DNA from: Psettodes erumei
Taxonomy: Eukaryota > Chordata > Actinopteri > Pleuronectiformes > Psettodidae
DNA: 64,000 bases
Reading direction: 5' to 3'
Assembly (NCBI GenBank): GCA_016785225.1
Contig: JAFBJZ010000639.1
Span: 372,001 to 436,000, forward strand
Shown: positions 50,164-61,297 of the stretch, in pieces
How positions within the stretch are numbered: the first letter of the stretch is position 1
How the letters are laid out: each line of letters opens with the position of its first letter
Notes under the pieces: generated by a model
Seen by the model: the letters and a program-made list of their open reading frames with translations, nothing else
What the model was told of the DNA's origin: nothing
Databases searched by the model: none
Made by a program: the position numbers and the translations under genes

Positions 50164-53100
50164 ATGAATATGGACTCCACTGCTACCCTCCTCTTTGTTC
50201 TCACTCTCACAAACATCATTGCAGGAGATGCACAGAATGGTAAACTATACCCTTATCTATGACTTGAAAGTATGTAACAAATGTAATGTCATCCATTTTT
50301 TCAAGAAAACCTTTTTTTTCTTCACAGTATTTGTAAATGTGCAATGCCAGGCTGAAAAAGTGGGACAGTATGGCCAGCACACACTGCTGGAATGTGTTGT
50401 CAAAACCACACATGGGGTAGCAGAAACGGCAATCCGGGTGGTCACTTGGAAGAAAGAGAAAGTGGATAAATCATTACTGGTTTTTCACAAACAGAAAGTC
50501 ACACAGCAGCCAGGCTATACGTTTGCTGAGTCGTCCTGGAATGACAAGAACATGAATGTGTCCCTGCTCATTACCAACACTACGGTGGCGAACGCTGGAG
50601 TTTATATGTGTATGGTGATGACCAACAGAGGTGATGGAGAGAGCCGTATCAACCTTAAAGTCACAGGTGAGAACCTGCTGCCATGACTGACCATTGGAAC
50701 ATTTTTACGACTATTTGGCAGAGAGATTGACTGGAAGTCAGCATCGGAAGCTAATACATGGAAATTTATCTCAAAATGCACCGGAAGAAAAAGTGTTTCT
50801 GTTCTTGGTAAAGTGCTTGTCCGGCTTTGGCTGTGATAAAGGTCAAGGGACTTTCCTGAGCAAATAGCTCAGGAAAGACTTTATTTACTTTCAGTTTCAT
50901 TGTGACACGTTTGACTGTGGTTAGAACAAAGCTTAGAACAAAGTACTTGCTGTTGAAGCCAGTTTGTATATCTTGCCATGTCTGTATAACCTGCTGTACT
51001 TCATAGTGCTTTTCAAATATTGTGGCCTTCAAATGATATTGATACTTGATAATGATAATGATATGATACTTTATTGTTGTCATTTGATTGATGTCATGGT
51101 GCAATGTCAGTTTAATGATCATGAATGCTTTCCACTTTTTCTGCAGCCAAGTACAGTGCACCAACTCTACGAGCCATCCCTGAGAAGATTGCTCAAGGTG
51201 CAAATGGCACCTTGATATGTGAAACTCGTGGTGGCTACCCAAAAGGTCAAATTCACTGGTTTGGTCAAAATAGCAAGGACACAACAGACAGCAATAAAAT
51301 GGAGGTGGAACAAGAACAAGATGGCCTGTTTCGCCTCTCAAGCAGACTGACTCTGCAGCAAGGTTCCAGTGTCTCCAAGTACACCTGTGTTGTATTCAAC
51401 GCTAGTGGAGTCAAAGAGGCTGAGGCTGTATTTAAAGTAGAAGACCAACCACTGGCAAGAGGTACAGTATATGTTGCGGAGCATCACACTTGACAGCTTC
51501 TTAGCCATTTTGTCTCAGTCCTGCTGCAGACAGTAAAATGTCAGTCAGGGTTACTTGCAAGGTTAATGCTTAACATTAAATTTTTGAAGGAACACGGATG
51601 GCACCAATGTCACCTAAGGACAACTTTGTTTAGGATTGCAACAAGAAGTAACTTGAACCACAAGGAAGCTGCAGTACATGTTTTTTTGTCAGCACTGTGG
51701 GAGGTCACATACTGTAGGACTGAGAAAAATCACAAGGAGCTTGTAGGCTGTGAAATAAACCAAACATATTGGCAAATTAGGCAGAACTTGTTGTAAACAT
51801 TGAACCGCAAAACATATGAGCTCCACAGAAATATATCCCCAAAAAATTAGAGGTGTTTTTGTCCTCCACATAGCTACAGTGTGTTTATTTTATACGTAAC
51901 TACAGCAAACTTTCTTTTGTGCTGTAGTTGTTTTGATCACTTCAAAGAAAACCCAGATTGCAGCATACCTCCAAATCCTGCCTGACATCTTCCATCAAAA
52001 CCCCAACCCCTAAATCTGATAGGACTGGGCCATGCCCAGTCTGTATGTCTTTCCAAATTGGGCAGATTCCTCTGGGCTAAAAGAGAAAGTGATTGTAGAT
52101 TGCTGAAGTATTACCCTGGGAACTTCCCACCAGTGCACGCACACCTCATTTCCACAAGACAACAGTTGCTTCTTTACTCACTTTTGGTTTTGACTTGAAG
52201 TATTACAGCACCTCATCATCATAGTTCAATTCAATTTGATCAGGGCAGAGAGAAGAAAAAGGCTTGGCTATGGCCTCCAAAATAGTGGCTCCATTGGTGG
52301 TGATCGGATCGCTGATCGCAGGGTTGCTGTTGGTGCTGCTGTTTTGTTGGAAGCGATCTAAACGTGAGTACCTACACAAGCCCTCATCTGACTGAAATGA
52401 ACAAAAATGAGCCATTAGTAGAGTTGTTGCTGGTTCCTTCCACGCAGCAGGGGTCTTTAAACCGAGACTAACCCACACACATCCCATGCAAGCACTTCTG
52501 TAATAACATTTAATTTCTTATAAGAGAAAAAAGAGAAAAAGAGCCCTCACAATGCCGTGCTGGACCTTTGCACCAGTCTACTGAACAGCATTTTTAGCTG
52601 CAGTCACTCAGGAATTCCTGTACAGATTATAAGTGTGATAAAGAACAGTGAGTAGTGGCTTTCAGTATTGCTGTCAGAGTAAATTAGCAGGGAAACCTGT
52701 ACCACGGTTATTGTGAGATTTGATATGAATTTCTGTTTTTAACATGATATTTGAATATGAATGTTGTAGAATGTGGCTTGGGATGTCATGTCACGCTGTG
52801 AAGTAAAAGGAGCTGAAAGGAAACAGGCACACAATAGGCAGAAGTTGAAACAAAACCAAATGAAAGTGGAAAAACCTGAAGTTGACCTGGCAAGCGGCCA
52901 GGTTTTTTAGGATGGTAAATCCCACTCTAAAGCTAGCTGTGTAACTACTGCAAACACTTCATGGTAACACGGTAACATCATACTTCAAACTAGTCTGACA
53001 AGCATCAGTGCCTCAGTAAGCATGAGTAGGTATTGAAGGAGACTGTGTGCATTCACTGTCATCTTCTGTCATTTTCTTGATAGACATCCGGAGGTACTCG

Positions 53101-53928
53101 ACAGCACCCATTATGGGTATGCCTATCTTTGGATATAGCTACTGTTGCTGATGCTTTCTTGCTGCATGAAGGGGCTTACTTTCGGTGTGTCTGAAGATAT
53201 ATAAAGATTCAAATTTGTTTCTGTTTCTCAGCCAAATATCTGCCTCAAATCATACTGATGGAAATCAGTCTAAATGACTAAATCTAATTAGGAGTAAGGG
53301 TAGTTAAAGTCCTCTCACTGGATTTAAAAAAAGCCTCCTGGACTGCGTATTTTGAGATGACATAAAACCAAACTTGCACACCACAGCTTATGTTCGAGCT
53401 TGTGCTCCTGTCATGTTTGTCATGATGCTTTGTTCATGAACCTGACTGGAACACATGTTTGTCACTGACCAAAGCAAAAACCTTCACTGTCCCTACAATA
53501 ACTGAGTATCAAAATATGCTGGGGTTTCCTCTGACTTAAGAAATGTTCTAAGGTTTTGTATGTTTCTATCACATTGGTTACTAATCACCAGTTTTTGATT
53601 AATAGCACATCCTGAATCATGGTGTCTATGTCTGCATGTCAGTGACTTGCTCATCTGGTGATGGTTTTACACCAACTCATTGGAACCCATACTAAAATAA
53701 TGAATTTCCAACAGGTTTCCAACACCATCGACAGATGTGTCAAGATGAACCAGATGTCAAGGAAGGTATGTTTGGATTGCAGTATTTTGACTCACTGTGT
53801 CCAACTGATAAAACTTTATCTATGTTTTCACATACGCTCTGCAAGATTTGATTCAGACTTTGGTCTGAAATCTTTTTTCAGGTAGCCTAAAGGAGAAGGA
53901 TACAAGCCAACAAAGCAGTGAGGTCTGA
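50164..53928 (+). CDS. B7/CD200-like immunoglobulin-superfamily membrane protein
   Basis: A type I membrane protein, probably a lymphoid or antigen-presenting-cell surface ligand. Coding exons: 50164-50239, 50328-50666, 51147-51461, 52244-52363, 53084-53116, 53715-53765 and 53882-53928, all joined in phase 1 as is usual for Ig-superfamily genes; 326 residues. Exon 1 encodes a signal peptide (LLFVLTLTNIIAG). Exon 2 is an IgV domain: Cys in LLECVVK, Trp in VVTWKKEK and Cys in AGVYMCMV. Exon 3 is an IgC-like domain: LICETRGGYPKGQIHWF, DGLFRLSSRL, YTCVVFN. Exon 4 gives a transmembrane helix (VVIGSLIAGLLLVLLFCW) followed by KRSK; three small exons give a hydrophilic tail of about 48 residues with no ITIM or YxxM motif. 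The V domain resembles CD200 (VTW, QPGY, YMC), the C domain resembles B7 proteins such as ICOSLG, CD276 and PD-L1 (GYPK, GLF). I therefore give no symbol. The start is the first of two nearby ATGs (MNM). A 3' UTR exon probably starts at 54051. Confidence 0.8.
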
Positions 53929-54050
53929 GGTAATTGTAGTGAAGATGTAGATTGATTGATGATTAGTTTATGTTTTGGTGTGTGTGTGTGTTAGGCAGTA
54001 AAATAGACAAGATCAAATATTTTAAAAATCTCTTTTTTCTCTGTCTACAG

Positions 54051-55345
54051 GAGATACTGTGTGTCACCTGAATAAGGAAACTTACCAGCAACCTCTGAAA
54101 TCACCACTTCCTTGTTTGTTAAACTCCATGTCATTGTAATTCTACTGCAAACAGTATAACCAGGGAAAGCTTGTGCTACTGTGAATCATCAGAGGACATG
54201 TAAGATCTTCATTAACCTACTGTAAGCTTCCTAAGTAAAGACTTTTGAATCAAGTCTAAATGTAAAGCAAAACTAAAACAGCTCTTGACTGATTTTGAAT
54301 CAGTACCATGGAAGTGGAAGCTGTCAGGCTGTGTGTGACATTAAAGCTGTGACAACCATTTCACGACTAAAATGTAGCATCACCAGAAAAGAAACACACT
54401 AGTAGCAGTAGTCTTAGAAACTGAACATTTGAGTCCATGGTGGTTTGGAGGCAAAATTTGTTCAGTATGACTTTGTTGAGTCAATGTAAATACAGCTTTG
54501 TTACTCAACTCCTCTGCTCATGCTACGTCAGAGTTTCAAGGAAAACGTGGATTCACAGTGTCGCAATAGGCGTGGGCAGTGGTGTCTGCAGTGTGAGCAG
54601 TTAAATTTTTATGTTTAGCGTGACCTCTCAAACAAAAGGGAACAATCAGTCTCTGCAAAATTCATATCCTTTTTTCTAACCATTGGTAAAATTTCATAGA
54701 TGACAGTGGTTGTACTTCCGTGCATCACATAATCTCCACTTATCATTTTTACAAAATAGGATATAATAGATGTTTGTCTAACTTTAATGTTTGCTTATGT
54801 AACATTTGGCAACATCCTGTCCTTTCATTGCCAAAGCAATGCGCATATCTTCACTATCTCAGACAGGTTTTTCTCATTGTAGCTCTCAGAGGGATGGGCA
54901 TCCTTTTTTTGGAGGGGGGTTCAGGGACCTGACTTTTTAATCAAAGACATGCTTGGTAATGTACAGATACAGTAAAATATATGCACTAAACAGCTTTGTT
55001 CTAACCACAGTCAAGACTGTAAACCAAAATCACCTTATCAACATCTACAGAGCATGATTAATCTTGATGCTGTAACACAAAATGATCTGGGTTAATCATG
55101 GACTTTTAGAGACAAAAACAACACCAGTTTAAGCATTGAAATTATTTTAAGTTTTACATTTATGCTGTAAATTTGAAAAAAAACCCCAACACAACATAGT
55201 GTGAGCCTATGAGCCCAGTTTTGTCTATACTGTTTTTACAAATCAAACAATGCAAAGTTTTATTCCAGTGTGTGTGAGTGTGTTTATGTTGTTGATCCTA
55301 TATATGTATGGCACTTCAAAATAAATCACAAGACTACAGTAAGTG
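54051..55345 (+). other. Putative 3' UTR exon of the B7/CD200-like gene
   Basis: The stop codon is followed after one base by a consensus donor (GTAATTG), and an acceptor TCTGTCTACAG ends at 54050, so the 3' UTR seems to be split by a 120-base intron. A good poly(A) signal AATAAA at 55320-55325 is followed by T/GT-rich sequence. ATTAAA near 54340 is a weaker alternative end. Confidence 0.45.
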
Positions 55346-57205
55346 TGATATTTTTATTACTGTGTTTTTTTGTTGTCTTATGTTTAACATACTGTATCAA
55401 CTGTGATCGGTCATTTTTCAATGAGATTAAATTTTTAACTGTAAAATACAAGGGTAAGACTGATGTCATCATTTTTGCTGCACACTCAAAAATGAGGAGG
55501 ATTTCATTAATGGCAGTTCTTGTTAATAGGCATTAGTCAGACACAATGAAAGCAACTTCACTTTTCTCATTGTTCCTCTCAGTTTCAGGCAAACAGATAT
55601 GAAAAAAAAAAATTTCCCAAGGGGAAATTTCAAGTTACACTAAGTATTGTTTAACTCTTAGCTAAGCAAGCAGATGAGACATATTTCCTGGTTTCTATTC
55701 ATTATTCTTCCTGATGAACTCGCTTGATAACAGCACCACATAGGATCTTTTTGTATTCTTGAGAACCTGCGTATATTTTATTTTATCTTTAATTTCCTTA
55801 TTTATTTTGAGATTCCAGGCTTGTGTGTTGTGTCATTGCTAATGTTTTTTTTTTCCAGATCCAGATCTAGCTAACCCAAAAGCATTGCAGAATGTTAACA
55901 GCATCATTTAGAGCACATTCAGAAGTGTAGGGGTTTTTTCATTTTAAAATGACTTTTACACTGATTTATATGTGTCATTTCCATAGCAATATCTAGGAGT
56001 AGTGGCCCTCCTTCAAAGCACATGGACATATGAACGTATCATCAAGAAATCGCAGAGGGGCTCAAAATCATTAAAAGGCTCAACATGCTTGTTGTTTTTC
56101 AGTAATACAATAAATAAGAGTGACAAAATCTTCAGAAGTATTCAAAAGTACCTTTTCATTAATATAAGTATGATTTTTTTCATTCTTTAAATAGTCTCAT
56201 GGCCCTCTTCATTTTCCATTTTTTGTTTCAGATCGTTAATGTTTTTTAGGCATGTTTATGAACTGAGACACTGCGGGTCACAACCAAAGGGTAATAAAAT
56301 AAAGTACACCCATTTGGCAGTTTATTAGGACATACAATAGTGCTGAAATAAATCCTCCTTCATGAACAATATAAAGTTAAATTTTTATTGAAAAATTCTC
56401 TGTGTTAAAAACTGTGTTTTTTAATCACATCCCCTAGAGGGAGCTCTCACCTAATGATTCAATTCATAAATCTGAAACAAGATGTGGACAAGAGGCACAA
56501 TAACCTGGCGAAGTAGGTAAACTTTGAGGCTAAGGGATGAGTGAGCCTTCTTCGCATTAGACATTTTGACTTGACAATCAGGACAGTGTGACAGTGAACC
56601 AGCCTGCACCTGAAACAAATGCAGGTAAATGGAATACAGCCATCACTAATCTTTACATCATTTTTACACCTTCTGTGACATATCCAAATGTCTTCCATGA
56701 ACATTGGATGACTGAGGAATCCTGAAGTCTCCAGATCTCCCACACACATGTTATTCCTGAATAAGACTTGTAATAAAATGGTTGGACATGTGTTATCACA
56801 AGCTGAATTCAAATCATTTGGCGAGGCATTCAATAGTCACATATTTATCTTTCCTGTGACTATTATCATTTTGTTTTTGTATGGTCTCCCATCAACATCA
56901 AAAAGAGCTTCACCTCATATGTGTGACGTGCAATTAGATACAGAGAACAAAATAATCTAAATTCATTGTAACAATTTGTATTACAACTATGTCATTTATT
57001 TATTTTATGGTGAGGTGATTTTCATCATTTTGAAACACATTTTCTTTTCCCATTACCTCTCTCTTTCAACTCTTCATTCTTTTTTATCATCTTGTTTTCA
57101 ACATAATATTGTAGCCAGCATTTCAAGTAAAGATCACGTCACTGTCTGAGGATCAGTACCAGCAACCATACAGGAAGCACTGTTTGCTGTACTACACTAT
57201 ACAGT
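55346..57205. other. Spacer between the two immunoglobulin-like genes
   Basis: About 1.9 kb of AT-rich DNA. No exon with Ig or other recognisable features is seen. It contains a short hairpin AAATTTCCC/GGGAAATTT near 55.61 kb. Confidence 0.5.
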
Positions 57206-57210
57206 GTGTG

Positions 57211-57216
57211 TATATA
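57211..57216 (+). promoter_or_regulatory. TATA-like box of the CD7-like gene
   Basis: TATATAG at 57211-57217 lies about 50 bases upstream of the ATG at 57262 and would place transcription start near 57240, leaving a very short 5' UTR. A restricted, TATA-driven promoter would fit a lymphocyte gene. This is inferred from sequence only. Confidence 0.4.
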
Positions 57217-57261
57217 GTATATGTGGGGAACAGGGACGGTGTGCGAGTTTAGTACTGCAAG

Positions 57262-58907
57262 ATGCTGCTGCTCAGTTGGTCTATGCTGTTGCTTTGTCTT
57301 TCTGCTAATGCAGGTACGTCCATTCACTTTTCTAAACCGTTTAAGAAGAGTTTTCTGAATAAGTCTGCCTGCAACAGTGTTGACAGTGATAATAATGATA
57401 ATCTTTATTCAAACGGCACTTTTCAAAACAAAGTTACAAAAAGCTTTAAAGGCCTACAAAGATGAACCAGGATTAAAACATCATCACAATGAAAACAACA
57501 AAACATCACAACAATGATTAAATAAAAAAAAACAGGCAAAGGGCAATTTTTGGGGGGATTTTCATAAAAAGAAGCTGGACCAGCCCCTGCTGCTTCCAGG
57601 AATCAACGTTAAATTAATTCAGGTGTTTACGTCTTCTGGTCTGTTATTACAGAGCACGTTGTAGTGCTGCGAGAAGCTGGTGGGACGGTCATCTTCAATT
57701 GTTCCTTTGGAGAATGTCCCAGCAGCACTGACAGTGTTCGTGGGATGTATCTGTATCACGATTTGAAGGAGCAGAAAGAGGTGCTTTATTATCATTCTCA
57801 CCAAGGATATGAAAAAATCACCCCACGACCTGGATACTCAGAGAGGATTGTGATAAAAGGATATCTGGAGAACCACACCATCACCATCAGCAATCTGACT
57901 GTAAATGACTCCGGTGTCTACAGATGTGTCTACAAAAAAGATTTCGAAACTGGAGGCACATGCAATGTCTATCTACTTGTCATAGGTGTGTTTTTCCCCT
58001 CTCTCCCCTTAATGGTTGTAGAGTTTAGCCAAAGTGCAGCACAGTACATGCTTAGCCCATAGTAAGCATTTTTTTCAGTAATCCATTTAGTTTTATTTTG
58101 CGCTTCTAGTACATCTCATAGAGAAATATTGTAGGTAAACTACCTTAAATTGAACCATTTCCCGTGTGCTTGTTTGTATGTGTTACACATACATGCAGAG
58201 ATGTTTACCTTCTTTTTAATTTTTGATTGCCTCTCCTTCAGATTTATTGACAATTCAGTCTCATTTCTAAAATATAGTTTAAACCATACCACAAATGCTT
58301 GGTGGGTAATTTCTAGAGCAGGAATTCTCGAGCATTTCTTGAGCGATTTGTGCAGCACAGACAGTAGAAATCATTTGGTGTAACCCCTGCTTTCCTTTTT
58401 CTTTAATTTCTCACAGGAGTGGCACAAGTTTATAGATCAGAAAATCAGCCTCCACCAAGTCCACCTATGGTGTTAGTCATCATTGCCACCTGTGCCATCA
58501 GCATAATAGCAACTGTGATCCTCACCCTGCTTATTGTCTCAGGGGTGAGTTCAGACCTTTACACCAAGTGCTCTAGTTCAGGCTACCTGCCTCAACTAAA
58601 AACAATCAGGCCCTGTGAACTTCAGCAGTTGGTTTGCTCTCAGGCCTGCAGATTTAATCAGCGCATACATGGACACATTAATCATTATCACATTGTGTTA
58701 CTTCACAATACACACAACTTCAAAGTTCTAATATACCAAATGTAATTTCTGAACAATACAGATTATACAATGATATTTTGCTACCAACAGGTGACACGAA
58801 GAACAAGTAGTAGAAGGAGAGCAAGAAATGTCCCACAGGTCAGCACTGATTATATATATGAAGTCATGACGGCGAACGGCCTCCGCCCTCTGGCAGCTCC
58901 AAAGTAG
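57262..58907 (+). CDS. CD7-like single-IgV membrane receptor with a YxxM tail motif
   Basis: A type I membrane protein, probably a lymphocyte surface receptor. Four exons: 57262-57313, 57653-57985, 58417-58544 and 58791-58907; 209 residues. Exon 1 encodes a signal peptide (MLLLSWSMLLLCLSANA). Exon 2 is an IgV domain with Cys in VIFNCSFGEC and in DSGVYRCVY; the usual core Trp is replaced in RGMYLYHD, followed by VLYYHSHQ. Human CD7 has the same oddity (GIYL then IIYYEDG), which is my main reason for the call. N-glycosylation sites NCS, NHT, NLT and NDS are visible. Exon 3 has a Pro-rich stalk (PPPSPP) and a transmembrane helix (VIIATCAISIIATVILTLL). Exon 4 gives a basic stretch (RRTSSRRRAR) and YIYEVM, a YxxM motif of the kind that binds the PI3-kinase p85 SH2 domains, as the CD7 YEDM and CD28-family motifs do. 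Human CD7 is also on 17q25. A CD300-type or CD28-type receptor is a less likely alternative. Confidence 0.75.
57388..57560 (+). mobile_element. SINE/LINE-like repeat fragment in intron 1 of the CD7-like gene
   Basis: The string GATAATAATGATAATCTTTA then TTCAAACGGCACTTTTCAAA, AAAGTTACAAAAAGCTTTAA and an A-rich tail resembles the 3' part of a common teleost non-LTR or SINE repeat (usual form: CTTTATTTGTATAGCACTTTTC and so on). It sits between the signal peptide exon and the V exon. Confidence 0.45.
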
Positions 58908-59195
58908 TTATCGCCAGGCTTGTTTGATTTACTTACAAAATGCAGAACATATATTACTGTCTTGATGGCAATAATATGTTTGAGTGTTGGGTTGCTTTGT
59001 TAGCTGTTTTCACTTTATCCAAATTTTAAGTGATTCATGTGATAACATGAGCTGTTAAACTTCCTAAAAGGGATTAATTGTTTGAGTATCACTACATTCA
59101 AACAATTCTTGACATTATAATACTGATGATCAGTATTTTAATTTTGTCTTTATCTCTTTTTTGGCTATATGTGACTGCTTTAGCACACGTGTTTG

Positions 59196-59201
59196 AATAA
59201 A
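59196..59201 (+). terminator. Polyadenylation signal of the CD7-like gene
   Basis: AATAAA about 290 bases after the stop codon, followed by GT- and T-rich sequence (GATGTTTGGTAATATTTTGT). It gives a short 3' UTR. Confidence 0.65.
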
Positions 59202-60920
59202 TGCTCTACAAAACAATTTGGAATGATGTTTGGTAATATTTTGTTGGGAAAAGATTCATGTTAAGGATTTATCAAAGCAACTTCTGAACAATTCTTTCTG
59301 TGCACTGAAACTAAATGATGTAGACAGGAAAGGTTGCGTGAGAGAGATGTGAGTACTGCTCAGTATATAACAGGTGGCTGAAGGATTGGCACTGGTAAAC
59401 ATGAAAATTAAAATTCTGATTATAAAGGTGGCAATGTTAATTTGACTAATTATAAATTTTAAGAAAGACAATATGATTTTTTTTTCTTATTTGTAATACC
59501 ATTTCTTTTCCAGCATTTCTCTCCCAGCTATGCTGCCTACTGTATATGATTTAGGCTATGGAATTGAGCTACATGTTGCTATTTGTAAAGCAGTTGTTTT
59601 AATCCATCACACATTTCACTTTGGTTCAAAGTCAACATCAGAATTGTGTCTCTGCGAAACATGATTGTTTGTGGAAAACACGTTTGTCAGTAATGGGCAG
59701 GAAGTGTATGACAGAATAAACCACACGCCTTACAAAACAAGGACTGGCAGTCACGCACAATCATAATGATTTCTACTACAGTTTACACAGTTTAGTGATT
59801 TAAATACATGTTAAGTTGCACAACTGTTGATCCATTATGCAGTTCTCATTAACTTTTGTTATATCCACTTTCATACCTATAAAATTACCCAAGAAACACA
59901 GTGGGATTGGTTGACTGTGAGCATTGAGTTACACATACTGAAAGATCATTACAGCTGAAAGACCCCCCCTCTGTCATCTGAGCTTACTTCCTCTCTGTGG
60001 TTTTTATCTTATATTCTCCAACATCCTCTGTCCTTTAGTGAGCCTTCCTTTGAGCCATTTTACCTGCAACAAATACTACATTTTAACACTTCATTACCCC
60101 TGTCAGTAACACCTGCACATAAAGCAACTTGGATGTGTTTGGAATAGACTGGTTGGTTGTCATTTTCCCAAAAACTGTTCTGTAAGGAACTAAATGCATT
60201 TTCCAAATGTAATGTAAATTTGAATATGCATATGTAAAACTAAGGATCCTCCAATGCCCCGGTCTCACCTTTAACCAGAAGAGAGCAGCATTGGACATTG
60301 AGTAGGCTGCAGCACACTGCACAGTCTTTGGCCACAGTAAAACTTTCCAGCAGAAAGAACCCTTAGGTTGACAGCACTGCATTCAAACGGGTGTATCTTC
60401 TACACATGGTGAAGCAGCGTTGTCTCAGCCAGAAATAATAATAGTAATAATAATTCAGGGTGTGCATGAGAAGAAAGCAGGTCATTGTTCACGACAGTCA
60501 CGCACTGTAAGAGAGGTGATTTCCCGTAAAATCTGCTGCTGTTTCTCACTAAAAAGGCTGCTATGAAAAGTGATGATAACGTAACTAAGCTTCAGAATAA
60601 AGGCCATGTGGCCGATACATGTGCTGTCAGGCAAGGTTTGATTTTCATCATCCTTAGCTGCTTGTCGCCCTCCATCACACGTATCAGTTGCTGGCTTGTT
60701 TTACAGCTTCATATTACAAGCTTGACAATAACGTATTATGCAACACTAAAGCAATACATAGACTATGTTATCCTAGGATAATATTGACGATTCATTCACT
60801 TCTTCTAAGGGGCCATCATATCTTCTCTATTTCAAAGCAGCACTTATTCATTGCTGAGTCTGAATTATAATTATGATGTTAGAAGTGTGCAGGTAACAAC
60901 TCTGGATAAATACTGTAGTC
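59202..60920. other. Intergenic DNA right of the CD7-like gene
   Basis: About 1.7 kb, AT-rich, with a short AATAATAATAGTAATAATAA run near 60.43 kb. No exon recognised. Confidence 0.5.
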
Positions 60921-60929
60921 TTTCAGTCG

Positions 60930-61296
60930 TGCGTAAAGGCGCGTCAACGGCCCCCCTCCCGTGCGCTCACATTTCTTTTATCATGGTCGTGCAGTCTCGA
61001 GACTCTCAGCCTCACACTGAAGTGCACATCGTCGTGCTCGGCGGACCACACGGCATATCTGCATCTGCGCCGCCCGCAGTCACGCTGTGTCGTCACGCAC
61101 CGAGAGCGAATTGCACAAGAGCCAAGTGCGGGGAAGCCGAGACCACAAAAGTCGACGGCAGTGATTTTGGACGACGGGGAACACGTCATACGGACAGTCC
61201 CGGGTTTCCTCGGAGGACCAAAGCGCTGCCCTTAACTACAACTAAGTGTGGAGGACCAAGAACAAACCCAGAACATGAAGAAGACTCCAAATTCAG
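60930..61296 (+). promoter_or_regulatory. CpG-rich segment, putative promoter/first exon of an unseen gene
   Basis: This stretch is strikingly richer in CpG than its surroundings (GGCGCGTC, TCGTCGTGCTCGGCGGACC, GACGACGGGG). It ends in AACATGAAGAAGACTCC and then AAATTCAG followed by the donor-like GTACAGG at 61297. If spliced there, an ATG near 61275 would encode only MKKTPNS plus one base before the intron. The first exon could equally be wholly non-coding. I cannot identify a gene; the rest would lie beyond the right edge. Confidence 0.35.
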
Positions 61297-61297
61297 G

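Noticed and set aside
55605..55635. Short AAATTTCCC/GGGAAATTT hairpin
   Set aside because: The stem is only 9 bp, AT-rich and next to a poly-A run, so it is unremarkable by chance in 64 kb.
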